A DNA stretch of 64,000 nucleotides, from contig JAALGY010000039.1 of assembly GCA_032358165.1 (NCBI GenBank), positions 1,116,001-1,180,000 of the forward strand. The letters run 5' to 3'. The translations under genes were made by a program, and so were the position numbers. The DNA comes from Diplosphaera chodatii. Taxonomy: Eukaryota > Chlorophyta > Trebouxiophyceae > Prasiolales > Stichococcaceae. Positions within the stretch are counted from its first letter, which is position 1; each line of letters opens with the position of its first letter. Shown here one piece after another: positions 50,209 through 60,961 of the stretch. A model generated the notes under the pieces. That model worked only from the letters and a program-made list of their open reading frames with translations, had not been told where the DNA came from and ran no database searches.

Positions 50209-51818
50209 ATGTCGTCGCACAGGGAGCGCGAGTCGCACAGGCGGCCCGATGACAGGGACAGAGACAGGGACCGGGACAGGCACAGAGACAGGGACCCAGA
50301 AAGGGATCGGGAGCGGCAGCGGGAGCGGGAGCCCAGCAGGCGGGAGCACGGGCACGGGGCCCGCAGCGACGAGCGGCGGCCGCCGCCGCCTGGCCGGGAG
50401 GCGGCCCGGGACCCCGCCCCGCAGGAGCCGGCCCCCCAGGCGCAGCCGCCGCCGGCAGCGGTAGAGGCGCTGCCCGGGGCGCCCGCCATGCCGCCGCCGC
50501 CGCCTGTCAAGAAGGCCGAGCCGGAGATCGACAGGACGAAGGTGAGTGGCGACATCATACACGCGTCATCAGCTGCTGCGGCCATGCCATTCGTCAATCC
50601 CGCGCCTGGCGATGCCTGGAGTCCTTTGGCAACAGCTGCCGCTGCAGCAGCATCTCCTGACAGATGCGCAGGGTGTATGCTACTGCTGTTTGCGATTGGA
50701 TCGAGCTGCTGATGCTGGTGATGTGACACATGTGCCTTGAATATGAAGCTACTCGTCATGTCAGGGTCACTCGGCAGCTCGCCTGTCGCCGCTGCACACC
50801 AGGGCAAACCTGGCTGGGTGCGCTTCTCCCCGCCTGTGGCAGCGTCAAGGAGCAAGATCACACTGATCTGTGTCCTCGCTGAGTGCCGTGGGCAACCCCC
50901 GCGATGCAAACTGCCTATTTTTAGATTTAATAAAAAAAGATTTTACTTTTTATTCACTTAAATATATTGATTATGTATATATGAATTATGTATATGAAAT
51001 TATACATACCCGCAGGTGTGCCCGCTGCTGCTGCGGGTGTTCCCCAAGCTGGGCGGTCACCACCGGCTGGAGGAGTTTGTGCGGGTGCGTGCCGCGGAGC
51101 TGGACGACGAGGTGCAGATCTACACCTGGCCCGACGCCACGCTGCGGGAGCTGTCCGACCTGGTGAAGGAGGTGGGGACGCCAAATCCAAATCGATGCGT
51201 GTTGTCATGCAGCAGCTTGGAGCCGCGATGCGCTGGGCATCTGGTTGTTCGGCCTCGGACTGCGCCCGCTGTCGTCATGCAGCTTGGTGCAGGAGATGTG
51301 CCGTCACTCTGCGGCTTGGTCTCGCAACATGCAGGGCATGAAACTGCTTGGCTTGGAGCCCGCCCTGGAGCCTGCGTGTGTGCACACATGCAACACATGT
51401 GCCAGCGGCCTGCTGCAGGTGCAGCCGGCGGCGCGGTCGCCGACCTCCAGGATGGGCTTCGCGCTGGTGTACCCCGACCGGCGCGGGCACAACGTCATGC
51501 GCGTGGTGCGTCCTTGAGGGCCGCCCAGGGGCCTGCACATGTGTGCCTGACACCAGTTCCTAGTACCACCCAGGGCTGCTGCACCTGGATGCTGTCTGTC
51601 GTCAAACACGCGTCGCTGCGGCCTGCTGTGCAGGTGGGGCAGGTGCACTCGTCGCGCGTCGGCGAGGATGACGTGAAGACGCTGCGCTCACTCAAGTTCC
51701 AGGCAAGCAGTGAAGCATCGCTTGCAGCAGATTTTCTACAAGCAAGAGCCGATGCCAGTTCAGCTGGTGCGCTATGTGCCTGCAGACCGGGGACTACCTG
51801 GACGTTGCGGTCTTCTAA
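50209..51818 (+). CDS. SAP18: SAP18, histone deacetylase complex subunit
   Basis: SAP18 has a ubiquitin-like fold and acts in the Sin3-HDAC complex and in the splicing-linked ASAP/PSAP complexes, in the nucleus. Exons are 50209-50541, 51016-51171, 51419-~51505, 51634-51702 and 51786-51818. The core reads CPLLLRVFPKLGGHHRLEEF, LDDEVQIYTWPDATLRELSD, LVKE, MGFALVYPDRRGHNVMRV, VGEDDVKTLRSLKFQ and TGDYLDVAVF-stop, matching SAP18 from end to end. The N-terminus is an extra ~100 residues of Arg/Asp/Glu/His repeats (RDRDRDRDRHRDRDPERDRE) and Pro. The last intron has a GC donor (51703, CAG|GCAAGC); LKFQ|TGDYLD is the conserved join. Intron 1 ends in an AT-rich stretch (50920-51010). The third exon's end could be 51502 or 51505. 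Confidence 0.87.
50915..51008. repeat. AT-rich segment at the 3' end of a SAP18 intron
   Basis: About 95 bases of A+T-rich sequence (TTTAATAAAAAAAGATTTTA style, with TATATGAATTATGTATATGA) immediately precede the CCGCAG acceptor. No coding potential is seen. Confidence 0.85.
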
Positions 51819-52290
51819 GCTCTCCACAGTTCTCAACATTGGCGGCACTGGGGGTGGTGCACCTCACGCGGGAGTCGCCGCTGTTCAGGCGTGCAGGCAG
51901 ATGCCGCACCGGCGCAGTCAGCGCACAATATGTACTCAGCCGTGGTGCGAGCAGCGTTTGAGGTCGCATAGTCTTGTGTAACAAGCCTCTGCAAGGCCGT
52001 GCGCAGCTCGAGTGCACCACAGAGGTGATCCGGGTTTAATTGATTGGGCAGCTGGCGATGCACTGCCTGAGCTCCTGCTGCCGTGCAAAGTTCGCACCTT
52101 TGCCCGCTTACAACGGAGAACATCCAGCCGAACACATATGTAAGCTGCGGAGCACTCTTACAGGCGTGCAATTGTAAGTCTTGCACAGAGAACATCAGTG
52201 GTCCAAGCCAAGCACAGCAAGCGACATCAAAACAACACCCGGCTCGCAACCGTCACGAACATGACAACGATGTAGTGAGTATCTGCCAGC
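51819..52290. other. intergenic region between SAP18 and the WD40 gene
   Basis: About 470 bases. Both flanking genes are on the plus strand, so this holds the SAP18 3' flank and the WD40 promoter. Nothing else is recognised. Confidence 0.45.
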
Positions 52291-55200
52291 ATGGCCGAGG
52301 TGCTGGCCAGGCGCCCTCCTGAGCCCGCTGAGCGTCCTCAGCAATGGCATGAGGACGACTCAGATGCTGACACGGTCGAGGTGAGCTGACTGACCAGGTA
52401 GTGAAGCCAGCAACGTATTACGCATGTTACTCGAAAGCGTTGAGGACGTATCGCGAGGGTGCAGCTGCTGAGAAAGCAACCAGCCAGATGCACACAGCTC
52501 AGTGCGCGGTCAGCGCAATGTGGTGCGGTTGCTGAGCCTCCAGCGGGGCCACATGCCCTGAGGGTCTGCTAGAGGGCCAGCGTGCACCTGCAGGCAGCAC
52601 GTCCAGTGCTCGCCGGTCTTTTGGGATGGCTGGGAAGTGGTCGCATGCCCCCTCTGTGCGTCATCACACGCCTACACCTGTGAGCAATGCTGATGCAGGT
52701 CTTCACCGACGAGGAGGAGGATGATCTGGACACCACGGCGGCGCAGCATGCAGCGGGCAAGGATCCGCAGGGTATCCCCTGGGACCGCCTCGACTTTACA
52801 CGCCAGCAGTACCGGGTAGGTGGATGCTGCACCCCATGCACAGCCGTTGAACAGCAGGTTCAGCGTTCAGCAGTCTGCTTGCCGAGCATCTCTTGTAAAC
52901 TGAATCGTCGTCACAGCGCCGATTGGCACATTGCTGCTCGACATCTGCATGGCCTGGCAGGCAGCACGTCAAGTCAGAACATGCTACAATCTCGGTTGGC
53001 AGGAGACGCGGCTGGGCAGCTACAACAACTACACGAACTTGGAGCAGGATGTGGAGGCGGGCATGAAGAAGCTGGAGGCCATGTGGAGCGTCTGCGGCCA
53101 ACCCCCCCGGGTGATTGCTCCCCCAAGCCAAGGGCCTGTGCTTCGAACCATGGTCCAACCAGAGTAGGTCGGAAATCTGGTGCATGATGCGGACAGTGCT
53201 GCTGACGAGTGCAAAGCACTGCCATCAGCTTTACACCCGGCAACCAATGCCATCTCGGCAGTCATGAGGCCCCGAGCTACGGTGTGCAGCTGGGCCGTAT
53301 GCACCTGCTGGGACAGGGTGCTACCATGCAACGTTGGTGCCAACAGCTGGTGCCGACCTGCTGTCTGTTGTCACAACCAGACCAGTGCGCCGTCTCAGTG
53401 GCGCTGTGTGCCGCTGCGCGCAGACGGCGCGACTGCTGGACTTCTGGCGCAACTACCGCGCGGTGCACACCACCATTGTGCACTTCCAGCTGCGCAACCT
53501 GGTGTGGGCGACCTCCCCGCACGACGTGTACGTCATGCTGGACAGCTGCATCAACCACTGGTCCACCGTCGACCGGCACATCACGCAGGTGGGCAGGCGT
53601 GGGCCTGCGCCGCATGCTAGTCTAGCTCGCCCAGACACGCTGTGTGTGGCTAGTCTCCAGGTTGGGGTGACAAATGTGAGGCGTTTGCCCAGCCGCAAAC
53701 TCATGCTATGAAGTTCTCCCTCCACCTTGGCTGGGAGCATACCGCTTACAGGCCTGCTCCATAGCCTCGGGGTCTCCAGGCCCTCACTTGCGCTGAAGCC
53801 GTGGCTTAGGGTTTTAGGCTGTCATGCAGGTGATGGACCTGCGGGGGGGCCCGATGATGGGCGCGGCGCTGGGTCGGATCCAGGTGTCCACCACGGCGAC
53901 GGGGTGCGGGCTGGTGGCGGCCGGCGGCTTCACCGGCGAGCTGGCCATCCGCAACCTGCAGTCCCCCAAGCCCCTGGCCGCGTGAGTCGTCGCTGCTGGT
54001 CTCACTCCCTGCCGAAGGCCCTGTCTCGGCCTGCGCATGCAGCAGCAGGTCTGGCGCGTACCATCTGCCGGGCTGTACATGCCAGTTGCTTGGGCTCGTG
54101 TCCTCGAAAGGTAGCGGCTACAGCTAACGCCTCTCATAGTGCACTGGATACCGATTCCCACCCAGGAGCGCCTGGTGATGCTCACAGCCCAGCTCAGTTC
54201 CAGGTTCCATACCAAGACCTGTGCAGTTTGCCCTGCAGCACGCGTGTCACGTCAAGCGACAACGCCATCACCAACGGGCTGGAGGTGTTCAGAGATCGCA
54301 GCGGCGCCACCCGCGTCATGGCCAGCAACAATGACAACATGCTGCGCGTCTTTGACGCCGCCACCCTCAAGTGCATCAGGTGCAGGACCTTCCTCCATGT
54401 TTTTCGGCACCACCAGCGCCGGCCAATGATCTTCGCTGGGTGTGATACATGCCATGCTGCATGCCGACATTCTGCTGTTGCAAGGCGATCTTCTGATCGT
54501 CCAGGCAGGAACACAGCAGGCCTGGCGCATGTTGAGTGCGGCTTGAGCACCGGCAGGGCATCAGACGGTGCAGAGCCGGGTTGCAGGGGGTGCGGCGCTG
54601 TGCAGGCGGCTGTGAATGCTCTCATTCCTGCCTGCAGCCGGGTGGAGTGCCCGTGGGCGGTCAACTTTGGCGTGGTGCAGCCGGGCGGCGGGCCGTTGAC
54701 GGCAGTTGTTGGCGACGCACCCGAGGGTCTGCTGCTGGACTGGACCACCGGCAAGGTGACAACCCTCTGCTCTTGATGTACGCCTCAACATGTTCAGACA
54801 TGGTTGTGTGCCTGCGGCAGTTCGATAGTGGACGCTGCTGCTGTCCCGGATCAAAGCATCATGCAGAGGTGGTCTCCACACATGCACGCTTGCCCCACGT
54901 GATCTTCCTGATGAAGAGCAGTCTAATGACCCTTGGGGAACACTTGACGTGGCTGCAGGTGGCAGCCACCCTGAAAGGGCACTTTGACTACAGCTTCGCG
55001 GTGGCGTGGCACCCGGATGGCAACTGCTTTGCCACCGGGAACCAGGTCAGCGGCACATCCAGATGCCCCATGCGGAGGTCTGCTGGTGATGTTGTGCCCT
55101 GAGCGATGCCCCTTCTACGCGCGCTTCAAGTGCCTGCCAGCTGTCGTCTCAGTGGCCCAGCATCTACACAGCCAGTGCCGAGCCGCTGACAGATGGTCAT

Positions 55201-56158
55201 TGGCGCTGCAGGACACCACCACCCGTGTGTGGGACGTCCGCATGACGGGGCGCGGCAGCGTGGCGGTGCTGAGGGGGCGCATCGGCGCGATCCGCTCGCT
55301 GCGGTACAGCCCCTGCGGCAGGGTTTTGGCAGTCGCCGAGCCGGCGGACTTCATCACGCTGTACGACGCCCGCGAGGCCTACGAGCAGGCGCAGGAGGTG
55401 CATTTAAAGGATTAATTTCAGCAGAGGCGCATATTTGGGAGAGGTGTCCTGGATGTGGATCCCTGCGCACACGGCGCAGGAGGTGCGGTCCAGCACGGTG
55501 GATCTAGGGTTCAGCGCTGCGCAGACGTCGGCAGTTGCGTTCTGCGCAGCGCACTGACGTCGGGCAGTAGCTTCGTCGTCGGCGGGGGCGGCAGCACCTC
55601 TGATGACACTGTTTGTCACAGGACATGTCTTGGTGCCATAGGACCTAAGATGGTGTGGTGTTTTGCATGCAGATCGACCTGTTCGGCGAGATCTCTGGCA
55701 TCGCCTTCAGCCCAGACGGCGACCGCTTCTTCTTCGCGGTCGCCGACCGGACCTACAGCAGCCTGCTGGAGTACCGCCTGGCTGATCCCCTGCGCAAGCC
55801 CACGCTGGGTGGCAGCTGGTGGGCGCCTGCGTATGTGTTGTGGCATTGTGAGCATGTCGACGCGCTTTCTGCTGGCTTGCGCTCTGGAGACTCGGCGTTG
55901 GGTGGTCCCACTGGCCTTAGGCAATGTCAGATGTGCTTGGAGCCTCGTGTGTTGGTGGGGTCCTGAGGCTACGGTTCTGCTGCGCCTAGGTGTGATCCGT
56001 GGGGCGGTGACGGCAGGCCCAGCCACAGCGGCGACGGCAGCGGCGGCGATGGCGACACCCCACCCCGGTGGGCCCACCCTGCAGCAGCCATCGGCGGCGA
56101 GAGGATGGCGATCGCAGCAGCGGCAGAGGCCATGGAGGAGGCTGATGGCCTGACATAG
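52291..56158 (+). CDS. plant-type WD40 repeat protein
   Basis: It starts MAEVLARRPPEPAERPQQWH with an acidic end (DDSDADTVE), then VFTDEEEDDLDTTAAQHAAG, DPQGIPWDRLDFTRQQYR and ETRLGSYNNYTNLEQDVE. The core matches a plant transducin/WD40 family seen in several Arabidopsis copies: VHTTIVHFQLRNLVWATSPH (~53470), VAAGGFTGELAIRNLQSP (~53920), SDNAITNGLEVFRDRSGATR (~54260), ATLKGHFDYSFAVAWHPDGN (~54970), DTTTRVWDVR (~55215), RGRIGAIRSLRYSPCGRVLA (~55275), LFGEISGIAFSPDGDRFFFA (~55680) and DRTYSSLLEYRL. A Gly/Asp-rich last exon ends at the TAG 56156-56158. About a dozen exons. Domain function: beta-propeller scaffold; the biological role in plants is unclear to me. It lies in tandem behind SAP18. 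Confidence 0.88.
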
Positions 56159-56850
56159 ATGCCAGGGATGTTGGGTCGTGGGCTGCAGCAGTCCGCAGCA
56201 ACGATTGGCACGTGGTCGTCCAAAGTGGCGGCGCACTGGACACAGCAGGCACTCTGGTGGTTGCAGGCTGAAGTTAGAGTTGACCTTCGGCTGACTGACT
56301 GCAGCTCACAGGTGGCAGAACGTTATTCCCCAATTTTGTAGCAACTGCGGCTCAGCAGAGGCGCTTGCGATGTTGCCAAGCGTCCTGGCCGCCACTCAGA
56401 CAGCCAAGCACAATGGAGGCAAGCGGCTGCTACTTTGCCCTGTTGAATATCATGTACATGCATGGTCTTGTGGCCAAACATTGTAGTGCAGCTCCGTTTG
56501 CAATGTCCCGTGTAGATGTGATTTGCTTTGGTTTGTACCTGTTGCGCTCTGCTCACAGTTTTCACCTCGTGTCGCAAAGCCTGCATCAACCGTGTGGTCG
56601 TGCCAACTTGCCAACCCGAGATGAAGTTGCAAGGCACATCAGTACAGCTGCATAGCCACACTATCAGCTGCATATCCACACTCATTTCGAGACACCCAAC
56701 CAGAGGGTACCCAAGCGTCAAACCGAGTCGGAGGTGACCAGTCGAAGGACGGGCTCAACATCAGTTCGATCGTGACTGAAACGACCTGGTCTCAGAGTGT
56801 CATGCGGTGCAGCGCGGCGTCATACCTGGCCTGCGCCTGCTGCTGCCCAG
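56159..56850. other. convergent intergenic region between WD40 gene and NAT
   Basis: About 690 bases holding two 3' flanks. No supported exon, RNA gene or mobile element is seen. Confidence 0.5.
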
Positions 56851-58929
56851 TCAGAACTTAATGCCAAAGTAATGCTCGAGAGCGGCGTCCCTTTCCTCGT
56901 CCGACGCCAGCTCCCGCTGGTGTGTAACCTCCAGAGGCCCCTGGGCGGACTTCTGCTCGTACACCTGGCTGGACAGGAGGCCCTGATCAGCAGCAGTAAG
57001 GTTTGCCTGGTGTCAACAATGCAAGACATGCCATGCTCACTGCTGCCTCGTGCACATGCTGCAACTGCTGGGTGCTGCGTACCTTGAGCACGGTGTTGTT
57101 GAGCGTCACTCGGCCAGAGTCGGTAAAGATGCTGGCCACCACTTCCTGCCAAGTCAGGGGCGCCGTCATGTGGCAGAGGGCAGCTTGAGGATGCTTCAGT
57201 TGATATGGGACACAACCCCAACCATGACAGCAGCGCCGGCCCACCTTTGTGAAGAACATGCCCGGGTAGGTGGACGTGTAGAAATTTGCCATCCTGATTG
57301 TCGAACACAACAAGCTGCAGGTCACGTCTTGATCACACTGTGTTGCCTGAGTTTTGCTGCAGCAGCGACACGATGGGCACCTGTAGTCATTGAGCGTGAA
57401 CTCCACCTCGGTGAAGAAGTACAGAAATTCCCACTGACGCTTTGGTTCTGACCATGCCTGCAGGTCACATGATGGCAGAATCGACGAATCGATTTTCACC
57501 GTGCAGACTGTCGACATGAATGAGGTTGATGCCAGCCATGTGCTTGCAGGTAGCTCGCTGATGGCACCCAGTGGTGTGGGGCCGCCTGACTTGTGCACAG
57601 CCCAAGGGGTATAAAGTACACGATTCCCCTTGGCACGCCCTGACCTGCATGTACCATCCCTCGCTCTGCGGCCGGCGCGGCTCACTCGGCTGCTTCCTGC
57701 TGCCAACGACACCCCGCCGCACCCGGTGCTGCGGATCTGTGCAGTCGTGCAAAAAAGCGGCAGGTTCAGCATTGCAGCAGAAGGGAAGCAGACTAAGCGC
57801 CTGTTTGCCGTGCGCTGCTCTGCACCACCGCAAGTTTGCAAGCAGTTGGCGGCACACCAGCTGCGCCGGGCGAACCGCACATACCTGAGTGCGCGGGCGC
57901 TGCGTCAGACTCCGCAGCCTGCAGCGGCACCGGCTGCCGCGGCACCTGGGAGCCAAACCCCACGTCTACCGCCCACCACTGCCCCTCCAGGTTCACCTGC
58001 ACAGCGTCCACAATCTCCTGTGGGTTCCTTCTAAAGATTCATGGCTGGCAGCCCAAATGAAGTCAGCACAATAAAGCACACACGCTGACATGTGTTCGAT
58101 TCCAGAAGGCACGCATTGATCACTACTAGTGTGCACGAGGTGCGCACCAGCGTCAGTTGGTGATCAAATCCATTGAGCGGCACCTGCGTATGGAAGCCTG
58201 GTGCGACATCGTTTTACAAGCTGCATGCGTGAGTAGGGCGCCCAAGCCTCATTCAGTCGCACGTTCATGATGCAAGCGCCTCCAGATATAATGCAACAGC
58301 CTCCAGATGGTCTGACCTCGTCGGGGTGTGCGGGCTCCTTTCCAAATGAGAAAACGCGTGCGGCCGTGGTGTACAGATCGAACCCCAGTGTCCGCAGCAC
58401 CGCAGCAAACAGCGAGTTCTGCTCGAAGCAGTAGCCTCCCCTGCAGCACAGCCGCGACATGAGCAAGGAAGGCAACAGCGCACGGCATGCATGTTGCTGG
58501 GTGCTGCACCCTCGTAAGTATGCCTCAGCATATCATACCATGTCGGCTGCAATTTGAGGTGTTCCGAGGCATCACCTATTCCTCGTCACGAGCTTATCGA
58601 ACACATCCGTAAAGTCAGTGAGGATCTTACCGCCGTCTTGCTGCTTTGCCACGGGGTGCACCTGCGCTGCGACGCGCAGCTTTGAGGCCACTGCGGTACG
58701 TACACACAGGTGCATGTCCAGAACCGCGTTTTGCACGTCATCACCAATATGCAGCGCTGCATGTGTGCCTGACCAGGGACAGGTTCTCGAAGGGGATGCT
58801 GCGCTGATGCTGCGAAATGAGGCGCCGCAGAAGCGGGAGGTCAGCTGAAGCCTCATTGCGTTTGAACCCTGACTGCAAGTTAATTCGGCTGTAGTAGGCA
58901 CCTAGCTGCTGTGGCTGCAGCGTCGCCAT
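56851..58929 (-). CDS. arylamine N-acetyltransferase
   Basis: NATs transfer acetyl (or other acyl) groups from CoA to arylamines and hydrazines through a Cys-His-Asp triad, normally in the cytosol. Minus-strand exons read MATLQPQQLGAYYSRINLQS and HQRSIPFENLSL (~58929-58785); VFDKLVTRNR (~58664-58577); GGYCFEQNSLFAAVLRTLGF (~58445-58318, catalytic Cys); LNGFDHQLTLVRTS (~58175, catalytic His); EGQWWAVDVGFGSQVPRQPV (~58000, catalytic Asp); SEGWYMQ and AWSEPKRQWEFLYFFTEVEF (~57675 and ~57460); NFYTSTYPGMFFTKV (~57285); SIFTDSGRVTLNN (~57140); and EVTHQRELASDEERDAALEH followed by YFGIKF-stop (TGA at 56851-56853). All three triad residues are present and the C-terminus is of NAT type. Substrate and need are unknown. 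Land plants are generally reported to lack NAT, so an algal copy is notable. Confidence 0.86.
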
Positions 58930-59489
58930 GAGCCGGGTGCCGCGGGCTGATGCAATGCAGCTGAATGCTGGGCGAAATGTTTTGCACCGTTGCCAGGTTG
59001 TGACTGCGGCAGGTTTCGGCGGCTGCGTTGGGCTGTAAACCTGCGACAGCATTGCGAGACTGCCTAGATGCTGAGGGGCAGCCAATGCGCAAGCGACTGA
59101 TGCAACGCACCATGATCGCACGGGACTCGTGTCATGCATGCTGGGCTCAAGTGTCACGGGGACCAAGAAGCCAGATGTCAGCTGCCATTCGTTGTAGGGC
59201 CGCTGCCATGCTCCATGTCTCCATGCTTTGTCACTCGGCATTTGCCAGCACGTCCTCGCCAAACACGCTAGTCGTTTGTGCTGGAGCATGTTGGTGCATC
59301 CAGTAGTTCTCGTTTCGTGCGTGGAACACAACATGAACGCTGGCACAACTGACAGCCGTGCAGCATTCGGTAAGAACTATGTATGTGGCTTAGCGTGCCT
59401 CGCCTCGCACCTCGCTACCAGAACAGCAGGCAGGTCTGAAGTTTTGCTGTGGGGCTGACTTTCGTTTCAAACCACCAGCGTCACGGTCC
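58930..59489. other. region upstream of NAT
   Basis: About 560 bases upstream of the NAT start codon and downstream of the next minus-strand gene. No exon is supported. Confidence 0.4.
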
Positions 59490-60961
59490 GGCTACTGTGT
59501 TGGTTGTGCCTGTGCCTGTGCTGCCGCCGCAAGCATTGAGACGTGGGAACCTGCCGCCTTGTGAAAGCCTTCAAAGTGCTGCAGCCATGGCGAGATTGCA
59601 TCATGACGTTCGCCGCCGGTGCCGGCAAGTGGCTGTCGATTGACGTAGCACCCCTCTCTCCGATCGCAGAGCGACTGTATGTGAAGACACATCATGTGGT
59701 AAGTGTTTCACATGATGCACTCACATGAGACGACACCTCCACCACCCACACTAGTACGCTGCAGCCAGGCTTGATTGAGGCCAAGGACCCACACAAGGTT
59801 GAATGTCAATGCATAGTAAGTACATGCAGCCGTACCAGCACTGTCCGGCAGCTTGCGGACGTGCGGACACTTCGCTGGCGCTGTTGCTTCAGCAGCTTTG
59901 CACCAGTGCTCTGCAGTCCAACATGCAACACACGTCATCTACGGCAGTGGTTCATCACCGCAGGATCATACATACATCTTGTATCGTATGGAGCAGAACA
60001 GAATACACGCCCCACTGCGTGCTGCAGAGAGTCATTGCATCTATTTATCACCTGCTGTGTGACACATCTCCCAGTATGCCTCGCTGATGGCTGCTTTGGT
60101 GATGTCCATCCAAGTAGGCTTTGCTGGGGAACACGGCCTTTCACTCAGTGCACACACCACATAGCCAGTGTGCAGGTAGTGGCCAGCAGCTGCACCGACA
60201 CACAGAGACATGTGTCACTGGCGGCCAACCTGGTGGCACCACTTCGCCTGTAACAATGGCAGGGTGTGCCGGGTCCTGGTACAAGCCTTGCGCAAACTGC
60301 ACAGGCGTCATCAGTCTGAACATGCGGCAGTCGTAGTCACCGCCTGGGACGCTCGGCTCTGGTCTGCAGCCAGCAGCGGATAGATTGGGCAGGCTGACTG
60401 TGCGGAGGCTGTAGGGGCGAATGTGTGATGAGCATAGATGCCGATTGCATGCCGAGCATGCAGCATATGTATCACTGATGTTTTACTGAGATGGCGATCA
60501 GTGGTAACTAAAGGTCAGGCTGCAGGGGGCCAGTGTGTCCCATTGCGCAGTACAGACTCCAGCAGTCCCCTGAACAATGCTTCGCACCTCCTGCCATCGA
60601 TGCGGATGGTGTGCGGCTGCAGGTGCATGTCGGACCCGAAGGCCTTTCGAAGAGTCAAGTAGGTCATGAAACCGTTGGTGTCTGAGAGGATGTTCCAGCG
60701 CCTGCCGCTTGGCTGGTGCATGAGGTGGATTTGGCGAAGCTCGGGTGTTGACCCGTCCGTATTCACGCTGCAGCAACACACATTTAGATCAGCTTGAGGT
60801 TGCAGCGACTGCCAGATCTGATGGTGTGTGCATTTTACAATCATCAACACTGGGGCAGTACTGATGGAGGGGTGTGCACACTTGGCTGCTGTTGCTCCGC
60901 ACCTAGGCAGGTTGCAGGCTGCTGCTGGATCAGAAGTGACTGTGGCGCCTGCCGAAGTCAA
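59490..60961 (-). CDS. unknown protein, paralogue A of the right-hand pair
   Basis: Family not recognised. Minus-strand exons: one near 60770-60590 reading TDGSTPELRQIHLMHQPSGR, then RWNILSDTNGFMTYLTLRKA, FGSDMHLQPHTIRIDGRR, with the donor at AGG|TGCGAAG; one near 60345-60225 reading GDYDCRMFRLMTPVQFAQGL and YQDPAHPAIVTGE; and one near 60130-60070 reading KPTWMDITKAAISEAYWEMC. All three have close counterparts in paralogue B at the same order and spacing. The HQPSGRRW stretch faintly recalls MBD/TAM-type DNA-binding domains, but this is only a resemblance. The first and last exons are not resolved, so both ends are approximate; the unit may be part of a larger gene. Confidence 0.35.
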
